Shown: in pieces, positions 36,121 through 44,318 of the stretch
Layout: every line of letters begins with the position of its first letter
Position numbering within the stretch: position 1 is the first letter of the stretch
From: JADHLJ01 sp038118725
Lineage (GTDB): Bacteria > Pseudomonadota > Alphaproteobacteria > Thalassobaculales > Thalassobaculaceae
Reading direction: 5' to 3'
Length of the DNA stretch: 64,000 bases
NCBI GenBank assembly: GCA_038118725.1
Contig: JAYOIK010000016.1
Coordinates: 1-64,000, forward strand
Notes under the pieces: model-generated
What the model saw: only the letters and a program-made list of their open reading frames with translations
The model's database searches: none
Told to the model about the DNA's origin: nothing
Translations under genes and position numbers: made by a program

Positions 36121-36364
36121 GTCGCCCTGGCGAAAGGCAGGGCCCCTCGGGATCGGCCACGGGNNNNNNNNNNNNNNNNNNNNNNNNNNNNNNNNNNNNN
36201 NNNNNNNNNNNNNNNNNNNNNNNNNNNNNNNNNNNNNNNNNNNNNNNNNNNNNNNNNNNNNNNGTCGCCCTGGCGAAAGGCAGGGCCCCTCGGGATCGGC
36301 CACGGGGCGAAACCGTCTCCCTCCAGGGCAAGCGTCGCGAGGCCCTGCCTTGCGCCAGGGCGAC
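36121..36364. repeat. GTCGCCCTGGCG hairpin element broken by the scaffold gap
   Basis: To the right of the gap, 36264-36364 is a 101-bp element whose ends are complementary: GTCGCCCTGGCG (36264-36275) and CGCCAGGGCGAC (36353-36364), with an inner GGCAGGGCC / GGCCCTGCC pair. To the left, 36121-36163 repeats its first 43 bases exactly. The left contig therefore ends inside the element that the right contig begins with. The simplest reading is one copy with a 43-bp contig overlap. The surrounding 36077-36538 holds no gene. Confidence 0.8.
36164..36263. other. Scaffold gap of 100 N
   Basis: 100 consecutive N, a conventional placeholder of unknown length, flanked on both sides by the same 43-bp sequence. 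Real missing DNA may be zero. Confidence 0.99.
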
Positions 36365-36538
36365 GGAAAAATGATTTGAAACCTTAGCGGAATGGTTCCC
36401 GCCCTTCGGCGGGATGACGATGGATTCGAATTGGCGCGCTTTCTCGAGAGCGAGGTGGTTTCGATAGCGCACCCGCCCGCTGGACCTTGTCGCGGCTGCG
36501 TTGCACGATATGGCTTCATCCGTCGAGGAGCCAAGACC

Positions 36539-38251
36539 ATGCCGAAGGACAATCCAGATACCCAAATGACCGCCGGTGGCGCGATCTTCACGCGTCTGAA
36601 GGCACTTGGCGTCGATTATGTCTTCTGCAATTCCGGGACCGATTTTCCGCCGATCATCGAAGGCCTCGCCGAGGCCCAGGCCAAGGGCATCGACCTGCCG
36701 CAGGCCTTGGTGATCCCGCATGAGAGCGCGGCGCTCGGCATGGCGCATGGCTATTACGCGGCGACCGGCAAGGCCCAGGCGGTTATCCTTCATACCAATG
36801 TCGGGCTCGCGAACGGCGCCATGGGCATGATCAACGCGGCCACCGACCACGTCCCCATGGTTCTGATGTCCGGTCGCACGCCGGTGGTCGAGCGCGACCG
36901 TTTCGGCGCCCGCACCGTGCCGATCGGCTGGGGACAGGAAATGCGGGATCAGACCGCGCTGGTCCGCGAGACCTCGAAATGGGACTACGAGGTTCGCTTC
37001 CCCGAACAGGTGCCCGAACTCCTTGATCGGGCTCACGCGATCGCCAGTTCGACGCCCTCTGGACCGGTCTATCTCAGCCTCCCGAGAGAGGTGCTGTGCG
37101 AGCCTTGCCCGCTAGACGAGGTAACCGCGCCGATCACCATGGCCGTCTCGCGCGCCGCCGCGCCCGGCGCCGACCTGGAAAGGCTCGCGGATCTGATCGC
37201 CAACGCGGTAAACCCGTTGATCATCGCCCAAAGAGGCGCCGGGACCGAGGCCGGATTCGATGCCCTGGCGCGCCTTGCCGAGGATTGGGCGCTGCCGGTT
37301 TGCCACTACTGGGCGGGCGCGCTGGCGATCTCGTACGAGCATCCCTGTTGCGTCGGCGCCGACGTGGCGCCGTGGCTGGCCGAGGCGGATGTGGTGCTGA
37401 TCCTCGACGGTCTGGCGCCGTGGTCACCGGACATTCACAAGCCCAAGGCCTCGGCGACCATCGTCAATCTCGGCCCCGACCCGCTGCATCATCGTTTTCC
37501 GATCCGCAATTTCCGCTCGGACCTGTCGATTACCGGCGAGGTCGGCGACGCCCTGGTCCGGCTGGAAGAGATCCTGAAACCGCGCGCCGAGAAGCACGCC
37601 GGAAGGATCGAACCTCGCCGCGCCCGCGTCGCCGAACGCGTTAACGCAACCCGCGCCGCGCTGGATACCGCCGCGGCCGAAGGTGCGTCGGTGCCGATGA
37701 CCAAGGCCTGGGTCGCCAAATGCGTCGGCGAGGCGGTCCGCGACTATGACGCGACGGTTCTATGCGAGCTCGGCTGTCCGCTGGATCACGTGCGTCCGAC
37801 CAGGCATGGCTCCTGGCGCGACCTGCCGCATTCCGGCGGCCTGGGGTGGAGCCTGCCGACGGGGATGGGCATGAAGCTCGCCAATCCCGACCGGCTGATC
37901 GTCTCGACCATGGGCGACGGCTCCTACATGTTCGCCAATCCCGTCGCCTGTCATCAGATCGCCGAGGCCTATGGGGTTCCGACGCTCACGGTCATCCTCA
38001 ACAATCAGGAGTGGTTCGCGGTTCGCCGCGCCGCGCTCGGGCTCTATCCAAACGGGCACGCCGCCAAGGCCAACCAGATGCCCTTGACCGACCTGTCGCC
38101 GAGCCCCGAATTCGCCCGCATCGTCGAGGCCAGTCGGGGCTTCGGGCAAACCGTCACCGACCCCAGCGTGCTCTCAAGGGCGCTGGCCCGGGGTATTGAC
38201 GTGGTTATGAACGAGAAGCGAACCGCCGTGATCAATGTGATGGTGGCCTGA
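36539..38251 (+). CDS. Thiamine-pyrophosphate-dependent enzyme (acetolactate-synthase-like)
   Basis: 570-aa TPP enzyme with the three-domain order of the POX/AHAS group: PYR domain, central Rossmann-like domain and PP domain. The cofactor-activating glutamate is E62 (HESAALG). The TPP/Mg motif is GDGSYMF (G459-D460-G461) ending in LNN about 27 residues later. Central-domain cofactor residues do not point clearly to acetolactate synthase. It may be a decarboxylase or ligase for a 2-oxoacid. ATG 36539 has GAGGAG eight bases upstream. It is followed after 20 bases by the DMGDH-like gene, suggesting a shared transcript. Confidence 0.85.
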   Translation: MPKDNPDTQMTAGGAIFTRLKALGVDYVFCNSGTDFPPIIEGLAEAQAKGIDLPQALVIPHESAALGMAHGYYAATGKAQAVILHTNVGLANGAMGMINAATDHVPMVLMSGRTPVVERDRFGARTVPIGWGQEMRDQTALVRETSKWDYEVRFPEQVPELLDRAHAIASSTPSGPVYLSLPREVLCEPCPLDEVTAPITMAVSRAAAPGADLERLADLIANAVNPLIIAQRGAGTEAGFDALARLAEDWALPVCHYWAGALAISYEHPCCVGADVAPWLAEADVVLILDGLAPWSPDIHKPKASATIVNLGPDPLHHRFPIRNFRSDLSITGEVGDALVRLEEILKPRAEKHAGRIEPRRARVAERVNATRAALDTAAAEGASVPMTKAWVAKCVGEAVRDYDATVLCELGCPLDHVRPTRHGSWRDLPHSGGLGWSLPTGMGMKLANPDRLIVSTMGDGSYMFANPVACHQIAEAYGVPTLTVILNNQEWFAVRRAALGLYPNGHAAKANQMPLTDLSPSPEFARIVEASRGFGQTVTDPSVLSRALARGIDVVMNEKRTAVINVMVA

Positions 38252-38271
38252 CCCAGAAGCGGATCAAAAGC

Positions 38272-40650
38272 ATGAGTACAACCTTGCCGCCGCCCCACGC
38301 CTCGGTCGTCGTCATTGGCGGCGGCGTGATGGGGTGCTCCACGCTCTATCATCTCGCCAAAAACGGCGTCGGCGACGCGATCCTGCTGGAGCGGAACAAG
38401 CTCACCTCGGGCACCACCTGGCACTCCGCCGCCCAGGTGCGGGCGCTCAGATCCAGCCGCAATCTGACCAATCTGATCAAATATTCGGTCTCGCTCTACT
38501 CGGAACTGGAGCGCGAGACCGGCCAGGCGACCGGCTGGATTCAGAAGGGCTCGCTGTCGATCGCGACGAACCCGGACCGCCTGACCCATATCCGCCGTCA
38601 GGAAGCCCTGGCCCATGCCTTTGGAGTCGCTGCGCAATCGGTCTCTCCCGGCGAGGCCTTGGAACGCTGGCCGCTGATGAACGCCGAGGACGTGATCGGC
38701 GCGGTGTGGTCGCCGGATGACGGCCGGGTCAGTCCGTCGGACCTTTGCGCCGCGCTGGCCAAGGGGGCCAGAAGCCGAGGCGCGCGAATATTCGAGGACA
38801 CGGCGGTGCTCGGCATTGTCACCGAGGGAAGCCGGGTTCGCGGCGTCGAGACCGCGTCGGGAACAATAACCTGCGACGCGGTGGCGCTTTGCACCGGGCT
38901 CTGGAGCCGGCGCGTGGCGGCCATGGCGGGCGTCACCGCCCCGGTCTGGCCTTGCGAGCATTTTTATCTGCTGACCAAACCGGTAGAGGGCGTCTCCGGC
39001 AACATGCCGACCCTGTCGGACCATGACGGACACCTTTATATCCGCGATGATTCCGGTGGGCTCTTGGTCGGCTGTTTCGAGCCCAACGCCCGCCCGATCG
39101 ACCCGGCGCGGCTCGGCGAGGACTTCGCCTTTCAGCTTTTGCCCGAGGATTGGGATCATTTCGAGCCGATGATGCTGAACGCCCTGCACCGTCTGCCGGC
39201 CCTCGAGACGGCCGAGGTCAAGATGCTGCTCAACGGGCCCGAAAGCTTCACGCCGGACAGTATGTTCCTGCTTGGCGAATCCGCCGCCACCCGCGGTTTC
39301 TTTCTCGGCTGCGGGATGAACTCCTTCGGCGTCGCCTCCGGCGGCGGCGCGGGCATGGCGCTGGCCCATTGCATCACCGAGGGCCACCCGCCCTTCGATC
39401 TGCACGAGGCCGATCCCAATCGCTTCGCCGAACGCCAATCCTCCGTCGAGGCACTCGCGGCGCGTATTCCCGAGGTCCTCGGCAAGCATTACGAAATCGG
39501 CTATCCCGGGCGGCAATTCACCAGCGCCCGAAACCTTCGTCCGACGCCGTGCCACGAACGCTGGAAAGCGGCGGGCGCGACTTTCGGGCAGGTTTATGGC
39601 TGGGAGCGTCCGCTCTGTTTCGGCGCCCTTGGCGAGCCGGTCATGACCTTCGGAAAACCCGATTGGTTCGACCAGACCGCACACGAGATAAAGGCCGCCC
39701 ATGAAGCGGCCGCGGTGTTCGATCAATCAACCCTCGGCAAGATCCGGGTCGAGGGTCCGGACGCCGAAGCCTTCCTCAATCGGATTTGCGCCAATGACAT
39801 GACCCGCCCGGCCGGTCGAGCGGTCTATACCGCCATGCTCGACGAACGGGGTGGGTTCGTCGAGGATCTCACCGCCCAGCGGCTCTCCGACGATCGGTAT
39901 CGCCTGTTTGTCGGCAGCACCTCCCCCGCGCGGGTGATCGGATGGCTTCGTCGGCACGTGACGCCCGACCAGGAAGTTGAAATCACCGACGAGACGGAAG
40001 CCTTCGCGGTTCTCGCGCTGATGGGGCCCGAGGCATCGCGGGTCGTTGAGAGCCTCGGTGGCGGAAAGCTCAACGCGCTTAACTTCTTCTCACATATCGA
40101 AGCCGAGATCGCCGGTGTCGCGACCCGCGCCGTCCGGCTTTCCTATGTGGGTGAACCGGGCTGGGAGATCACCTGCGCCGCCGAGGACGCGGCAGGGCTT
40201 TTGGACGCGTTCATGACGGCGGGAGCGATGCCGGCGGGGCTCAACGCCCAAACCTCGATGCGGATCGAAAAACGCTATCTCTCGATGGGCCATGACATCG
40301 ACGCGGATATCACCCCGATCGAGGCCGGGCTGGACTTCGCCATCGCCTGGGACTCCGACTTCATCGGCAAGGAGGCGCTGACGAACCGGCGCGATCAAGG
40401 CCCCAGTGGCCGCGTGATATCGCTGGTTTTCGAGGATCCGGACGTGGTGCCGATCGGCGGCGAGCCGGTTTACCACAGTGGCCGGGTAATCGGCAAAACC
40501 ACTTCGGCGGCCTTTGGCCATCGGGTCGGCGCTCCGGTCGCGATCGCCTATCTCGACGGCTTCGGCGCGGAAGACGAGGAAATCCAGGTCGAGGTCGATA
40601 TCGCGCGGGTCATGACCAAGGCCAAGGCGAGCGCCCGGCCGCCCCTATAG
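38272..40650 (+). CDS. FAD-dependent dimethylglycine/sarcosine dehydrogenase-like protein
   Basis: 792-aa fusion of a DAO-type FAD domain (about 1-420) and a GcvT-like tetrahydrofolate domain (about 430-792), as in dimethylglycine and sarcosine dehydrogenases. FAD-binding GGGVMG is near residues 16-21. H51 in SGTTWHSA is at the place where the family attaches FAD covalently. Such enzymes oxidise an N-methyl group and pass the C1 unit to tetrahydrofolate. The substrate here may be dimethylglycine, sarcosine or another N-methyl amino acid. The last 6 bases overlap the convergent acyl-CoA dehydrogenase. Confidence 0.85.
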   Translation: MSTTLPPPHASVVVIGGGVMGCSTLYHLAKNGVGDAILLERNKLTSGTTWHSAAQVRALRSSRNLTNLIKYSVSLYSELERETGQATGWIQKGSLSIATNPDRLTHIRRQEALAHAFGVAAQSVSPGEALERWPLMNAEDVIGAVWSPDDGRVSPSDLCAALAKGARSRGARIFEDTAVLGIVTEGSRVRGVETASGTITCDAVALCTGLWSRRVAAMAGVTAPVWPCEHFYLLTKPVEGVSGNMPTLSDHDGHLYIRDDSGGLLVGCFEPNARPIDPARLGEDFAFQLLPEDWDHFEPMMLNALHRLPALETAEVKMLLNGPESFTPDSMFLLGESAATRGFFLGCGMNSFGVASGGGAGMALAHCITEGHPPFDLHEADPNRFAERQSSVEALAARIPEVLGKHYEIGYPGRQFTSARNLRPTPCHERWKAAGATFGQVYGWERPLCFGALGEPVMTFGKPDWFDQTAHEIKAAHEAAAVFDQSTLGKIRVEGPDAEAFLNRICANDMTRPAGRAVYTAMLDERGGFVEDLTAQRLSDDRYRLFVGSTSPARVIGWLRRHVTPDQEVEITDETEAFAVLALMGPEASRVVESLGGGKLNALNFFSHIEAEIAGVATRAVRLSYVGEPGWEITCAAEDAAGLLDAFMTAGAMPAGLNAQTSMRIEKRYLSMGHDIDADITPIEAGLDFAIAWDSDFIGKEALTNRRDQGPSGRVISLVFEDPDVVPIGGEPVYHSGRVIGKTTSAAFGHRVGAPVAIAYLDGFGAEDEEIQVEVDIARVMTKAKASARPPL

Positions 40651-41826
40651 CCGCCGCCCGACGGTGCCGAGCTCCTCGAACTCTCGTTTGGTCAGCTTGG
40701 CGATGTTCAGCTGATGGATCTGGCTGGTCCCCTCGTAGAGCCGGAACAGCCGGACATCGCGATAGAGACGCTCAATGACGCTGTATTCGGCGACATAACC
40801 GGAGCCGCCGAAAATCTGCACCGCCCGGTCGGCCACGCGCCCGCACATTTCGGAGGCGAAGTATTTGCACATCGAGGCGTCGAGGGTGACATCCTCGCCC
40901 GCGTCACGCCTGCGCGCCGCCTCCAGGATCAGCGCCCTGGCGGCGGCGATCTCCACTCGGCAATCGGCGATCATCGCCTGGACCAGTTGAAAATCACCGA
41001 CCGGTTGACCGAACTGGTTCCGCGTGGTCGCGTGCCGAAGCGCCTCGTCCAGCATGCGGGTCGCCGGTCCCGTGCAGAGCGCGGCCAGGTGTAGGCGCTG
41101 TTTGTTCAGGGTCTTCATGGCCGAACGAAACCCGACACCCTCCACCCCGCCCAACAGACTTCCAGCGGGAACCCGGCAGTCCGTGAAGGTAATCTCCGAG
41201 ACCGGGGAGCCGGCCTGTCCCATCAACGTGTAGGGCGCGCCGGTCTCAAGCCCCGGCGTGTCTCGTTCGACCAGAAAGGCGCTGATGCCCCGGTGCGTTG
41301 GATCATCCGGGTCGGTGCGCGCGAAAACCGTGAAAAGTCCAGCGATCGGCGCGTTGGTGATGAAGGCCTTGGAGCCGTTGATCACGTAATGCTCGCCGTC
41401 TCGGGTCGCCGTCGTCTTGAGAGCCGTGGCGTCGGAACCCGCTTCCTTCTCGGTCAGCGCGAAACAACCGGTGATTTCGCCACTCGCCAGACTCGGCAGA
41501 TAGGCCTGCTTCTGCGCGTCGGTTCCGTCCACCACCAGGGCCTCGGAGCCGATACCTGTATTGGTGCCGACCCGCGCCCGCACGGCGGTGGCGGCATAGG
41601 ATAGCTCCATGGCGGCGGTGATCAATTCGACGGTGGAGAAGCCCGAGCCGCCATACGCCTCGGGGATCGACCAGCCGAAGAAACCCCTTTCCGCCATCTC
41701 GGCGACCAGGTCGTCCGGCACATGGTTGGTCTCGGCGATCTGGTCCTCCCGGGGGATGGCGGTCTCGCGGATCCAATTCCGAAGCTCGGAAAGGAAGGCG
41801 GTGAAGTCACTTTGGGCTTTCGGCAT
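40645..41826 (-). CDS. Acyl-CoA dehydrogenase
   Basis: 393-aa FAD acyl-CoA dehydrogenase. The FAD/acyl signature CFALTEKEAGSDA lies near residue 130. The catalytic glutamate is E365 in LYEGTSQIHQ, the position used by short- and medium-chain enzymes. ATG 41826 is preferred over the upstream in-frame Met at 41862. The chain length and substrate are unknown. A role in acrylate or propionate metabolism next to DddP is conceivable, but the gene is on the opposite strand. Confidence 0.88.
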   Translation of the reverse strand: MPKAQSDFTAFLSELRNWIRETAIPREDQIAETNHVPDDLVAEMAERGFFGWSIPEAYGGSGFSTVELITAAMELSYAATAVRARVGTNTGIGSEALVVDGTDAQKQAYLPSLASGEITGCFALTEKEAGSDATALKTTATRDGEHYVINGSKAFITNAPIAGLFTVFARTDPDDPTHRGISAFLVERDTPGLETGAPYTLMGQAGSPVSEITFTDCRVPAGSLLGGVEGVGFRSAMKTLNKQRLHLAALCTGPATRMLDEALRHATTRNQFGQPVGDFQLVQAMIADCRVEIAAARALILEAARRRDAGEDVTLDASMCKYFASEMCGRVADRAVQIFGGSGYVAEYSVIERLYRDVRLFRLYEGTSQIHQLNIAKLTKREFEELGTVGRRL

Positions 41827-41881
41827 GGGGGTTCCCGCTTTTCGTTTCGAGGCGCCGCGCAATCCCGGCTCTTATGTTTTC

Positions 41882-41980
41882 AGACCCTTCGAGACGCACG
41901 CGTCGCGTGCTCCTCAGGGTGAATGAGCATTTTCCATCATTACTCACCCTGAGGAGGCCGAAGGCCGTCTCGAAGGGTCT
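41882..41980. repeat. AGACCCTTCGAGACG inverted-repeat element, copy 2
   Basis: 99 bp with ends AGACCCTTCGAGACG (41882-41896) and CGTCTCGAAGGGTCT (41966-41980). The inner stem TCCTCAGGGTGA / TCACCCTGAGGA is longer than in copy 1. It fills the 174-bp gap between the ABC permease and the acyl-CoA dehydrogenase, both on the minus strand. Confidence 0.88.
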
Positions 41981-42000
41981 TGTTCGGCACAAGCGCCACT

Positions 42001-43371
42001 CTACCCGCGCGTTCCGACGCCGAGCTTGCGCTCAAGATACAGGCTATACCGCGACATCGCGAAGCAGCCGATGAAGTAGATTGATCCACGGACGAAGATC
42101 GGCTCGTAAAACAGCATGATCCAGCGCGGCGTCTGGCTGATCGCGCCCAGCATATTGGTCAGGTCATAAAAGCCGAAGATCGAGATGACGGCGGTTCCCT
42201 TGAACAGGTCGATGAAGGCGCCGACGATATTCGGGATCATCGACCGCAATGCCTGGGGCAGGATAACCAGCCCCATGGACCGCCAATACCGCATTCCAAG
42301 GGCTTGCGCCGCTTCCATCTGTCCCAGCGGCACCGCCTGGATACCACCGCGCACGGTCTCGGCCATGTAAGCGGCGGCGAACATGCAGACCGAGATGATC
42401 GCAAGGGCCAGTTTGTTGAACTCCACGTCCTTGGGCATGAACAGAGGAAACATGGTTGTCGCCATGAACATCAGGGTGACGAGCGGAACCGAGCGAACCA
42501 GCTCGATATAAACGATCGCAAGGGCCTTGATCACCGGCATGCGGGAGCGTCGACCGAGCGCCAGCAGGATCCCCGCCGGAAGCGCCGAGGCGATCCCGAT
42601 ACCGCTGACCACCAGGGTGAGGAACAGACCACCCCACTGATAGGTGCCGATATAGGCTAAGCTCAGGTCGCGGCAGAGGTGGAACAACACCGCCACGAGA
42701 CCCGCGACAGCCAGAGCGGCCAAGACAAATCCGGCACGGTCCCGGACGCCGAGCTTCGCCGCGAACGCTAGAAAACAGGTCCACAACCCACGATCGAGGA
42801 CAAGGCAGCAGAGAACATGCGCCATGGTCACGATGAACCCGGCCATCGCGAAGACCATCGTGATCTCGGAAAACAGACCTCTTTCGCCCCCCAGGAAAAG
42901 CGTCACCGCCCAGAACGGATAGAGCAAGACAATCCCCGCCGCGACCGCGATCTTGGCGCGTACCCGCCGCAGCCAGAGCGGCGCCATCCAGGCGAGCAGA
43001 ATTGCCAAGGCGACATTGATCCGCCAGATCTCGGCGTCCGGGTATCGCCCGTAGATGAAACGGTTACCCCAGGCGATCACGCCGGCCCAGCAAGCACCAT
43101 GTGGGCTCTTGGCGATGCATTCCCGCCGGTTGTCCGCCTCCCAGACCGCCGAGGCGATGCCCCAGTCAAAAAAGATCCAGGCGAGATAAACGAGCAATCC
43201 GGCGATACACCGGGTGGCGAGCGTATCGAAGGGGCCGCGAAACAGATGGCCGCGCATCCAGGCCACCACGCCGACGGTACCGCGCGGCGGCGGCGCGATG
43301 TTCCCCGTCGTCACCGTGGTAGGTCTTGCATGCCTTGGCGAGGCGGGGTCATGATCACGGGATGCACTCAT
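42001..43371 (-). CDS. Amino-acid ABC transporter permease, AapM-like
   Basis: 456-aa inner-membrane permease of the polar amino-acid family. The C-terminal transmembrane domain has the coupling EAA loop (QMEAAQALGMRYWRSMGLVILPQA) and ends SRYSLYLERKLG, as in AapM of general L-amino-acid transporters. A long N-terminal region with extra helices is also AapM-like. The start ATG 43371 gives a normal-length leader. It is only 16 bases from the divergent SDR start. No aapJ, aapQ or aapP lies beside it, so partner subunits must be elsewhere or the gene is a remnant of an operon. Confidence 0.84.
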   Translation of the reverse strand: MSASRDHDPASPRHARPTTVTTGNIAPPPRGTVGVVAWMRGHLFRGPFDTLATRCIAGLLVYLAWIFFDWGIASAVWEADNRRECIAKSPHGACWAGVIAWGNRFIYGRYPDAEIWRINVALAILLAWMAPLWLRRVRAKIAVAAGIVLLYPFWAVTLFLGGERGLFSEITMVFAMAGFIVTMAHVLCCLVLDRGLWTCFLAFAAKLGVRDRAGFVLAALAVAGLVAVLFHLCRDLSLAYIGTYQWGGLFLTLVVSGIGIASALPAGILLALGRRSRMPVIKALAIVYIELVRSVPLVTLMFMATTMFPLFMPKDVEFNKLALAIISVCMFAAAYMAETVRGGIQAVPLGQMEAAQALGMRYWRSMGLVILPQALRSMIPNIVGAFIDLFKGTAVISIFGFYDLTNMLGAISQTPRWIMLFYEPIFVRGSIYFIGCFAMSRYSLYLERKLGVGTRG

Positions 43372-43387
43372 TGGCGAACGGTACCCC

Positions 43388-44152
43388 ATGAAGCTCTCTG
43401 GAAAAAACATCATCATCACCGGCGGGGCCAGCGGCATCGGCCACGCGCTGGCGGTCCGGTTCCGCGCGGAGGGCGCCGCGGGCATCACCGTCGCGGACCT
43501 CCAAGAGGACAAGCTTGCCGAGGTGGCTCGGGAAGTGGACGGGCTCGCGGTCCCCTGCGATGTCTCCAAGGAATCGGAGATCCAGAACCTCGTCGCCCGG
43601 GCCGAGGCGGCGCACGGGCCGGTTGATGTGTTCTGCTCCAATGCCGGTCTGGTTCGCTACGGCTGGGAAGAAGCGCCGGACGAGATCTGGGAGGCGAATT
43701 GGCGGATCCATGTCATGGCGCATGTCTACGCCGCGCGCGCCGTCGTGCCCGGCATGCTGGAACGCGGTTCGGGTTATCTGGTGAACACCGCCTCGGCGGC
43801 CGGGCTGTTGAGCCAGATCGATTCGTCCAGTTACGCCACCACCAAGCACGCCGCCGTCGCCTTCGCCGAGACCCTTGCGATCCGCTACGCCGACAAGGGA
43901 GTGAAGGTCTCCGTCCTGTGCCCGCAATCGGTACGCACGGCGATGACGACCACGCGCGGCGAGGCGGTCTCAAGCGTCGACGGCATGATCGAGCCAGAGG
44001 CGCTGGCCGATTGCGTGATCGAGACCATGGACAAGGAAGAATTTCTGATCCTCCCGCACCCCCAGGTCCGGGAGTATCTGCAACGCAAGGCAACCGACTA
44101 CGACCGCTGGCTACGCGGCATGCGACGCCTGCGGGACAAGTTCCTGGGGTGA
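43388..44152 (+). CDS. Short-chain dehydrogenase/reductase
   Basis: 254-aa classical SDR. It shows TGGASGIG (11-18), a D in the second strand (VADLQ), a catalytic Ser in NTASAAG and YATTK. The last ~60 residues are an extension with a Trp-rich end found in some SDRs of unknown substrate. It is the first gene of a plus-strand run leading to the MttB-family gene 166 bases later. Function beyond NAD(P)-dependent alcohol/carbonyl chemistry is not inferable. Confidence 0.86.
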   Translation: MKLSGKNIIITGGASGIGHALAVRFRAEGAAGITVADLQEDKLAEVAREVDGLAVPCDVSKESEIQNLVARAEAAHGPVDVFCSNAGLVRYGWEEAPDEIWEANWRIHVMAHVYAARAVVPGMLERGSGYLVNTASAAGLLSQIDSSSYATTKHAAVAFAETLAIRYADKGVKVSVLCPQSVRTAMTTTRGEAVSSVDGMIEPEALADCVIETMDKEEFLILPHPQVREYLQRKATDYDRWLRGMRRLRDKFLG

Positions 44153-44318
44153 GCTAGGCGCTCTCAACTTCCAAAGCGCGCGTGAATTCACCTTCAAGAG
44201 GCCCGGGCGCGCCCGCTATTGCCCAACCGCGACATCAAGCTGTCGCAAAGCCGCAAGAATCCCCGCCGGCAAGGCGTATGACTTTCCCGTGACACCTCGA
44301 TTGCCACGGGAGCGGGCG

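Noticed and set aside
34658..37036. A 792-codon minus-strand open frame through dddP and the N gap
   Set aside because: It is antisense to a clear DddP and contains the N run; the sequence is not proteinlike.
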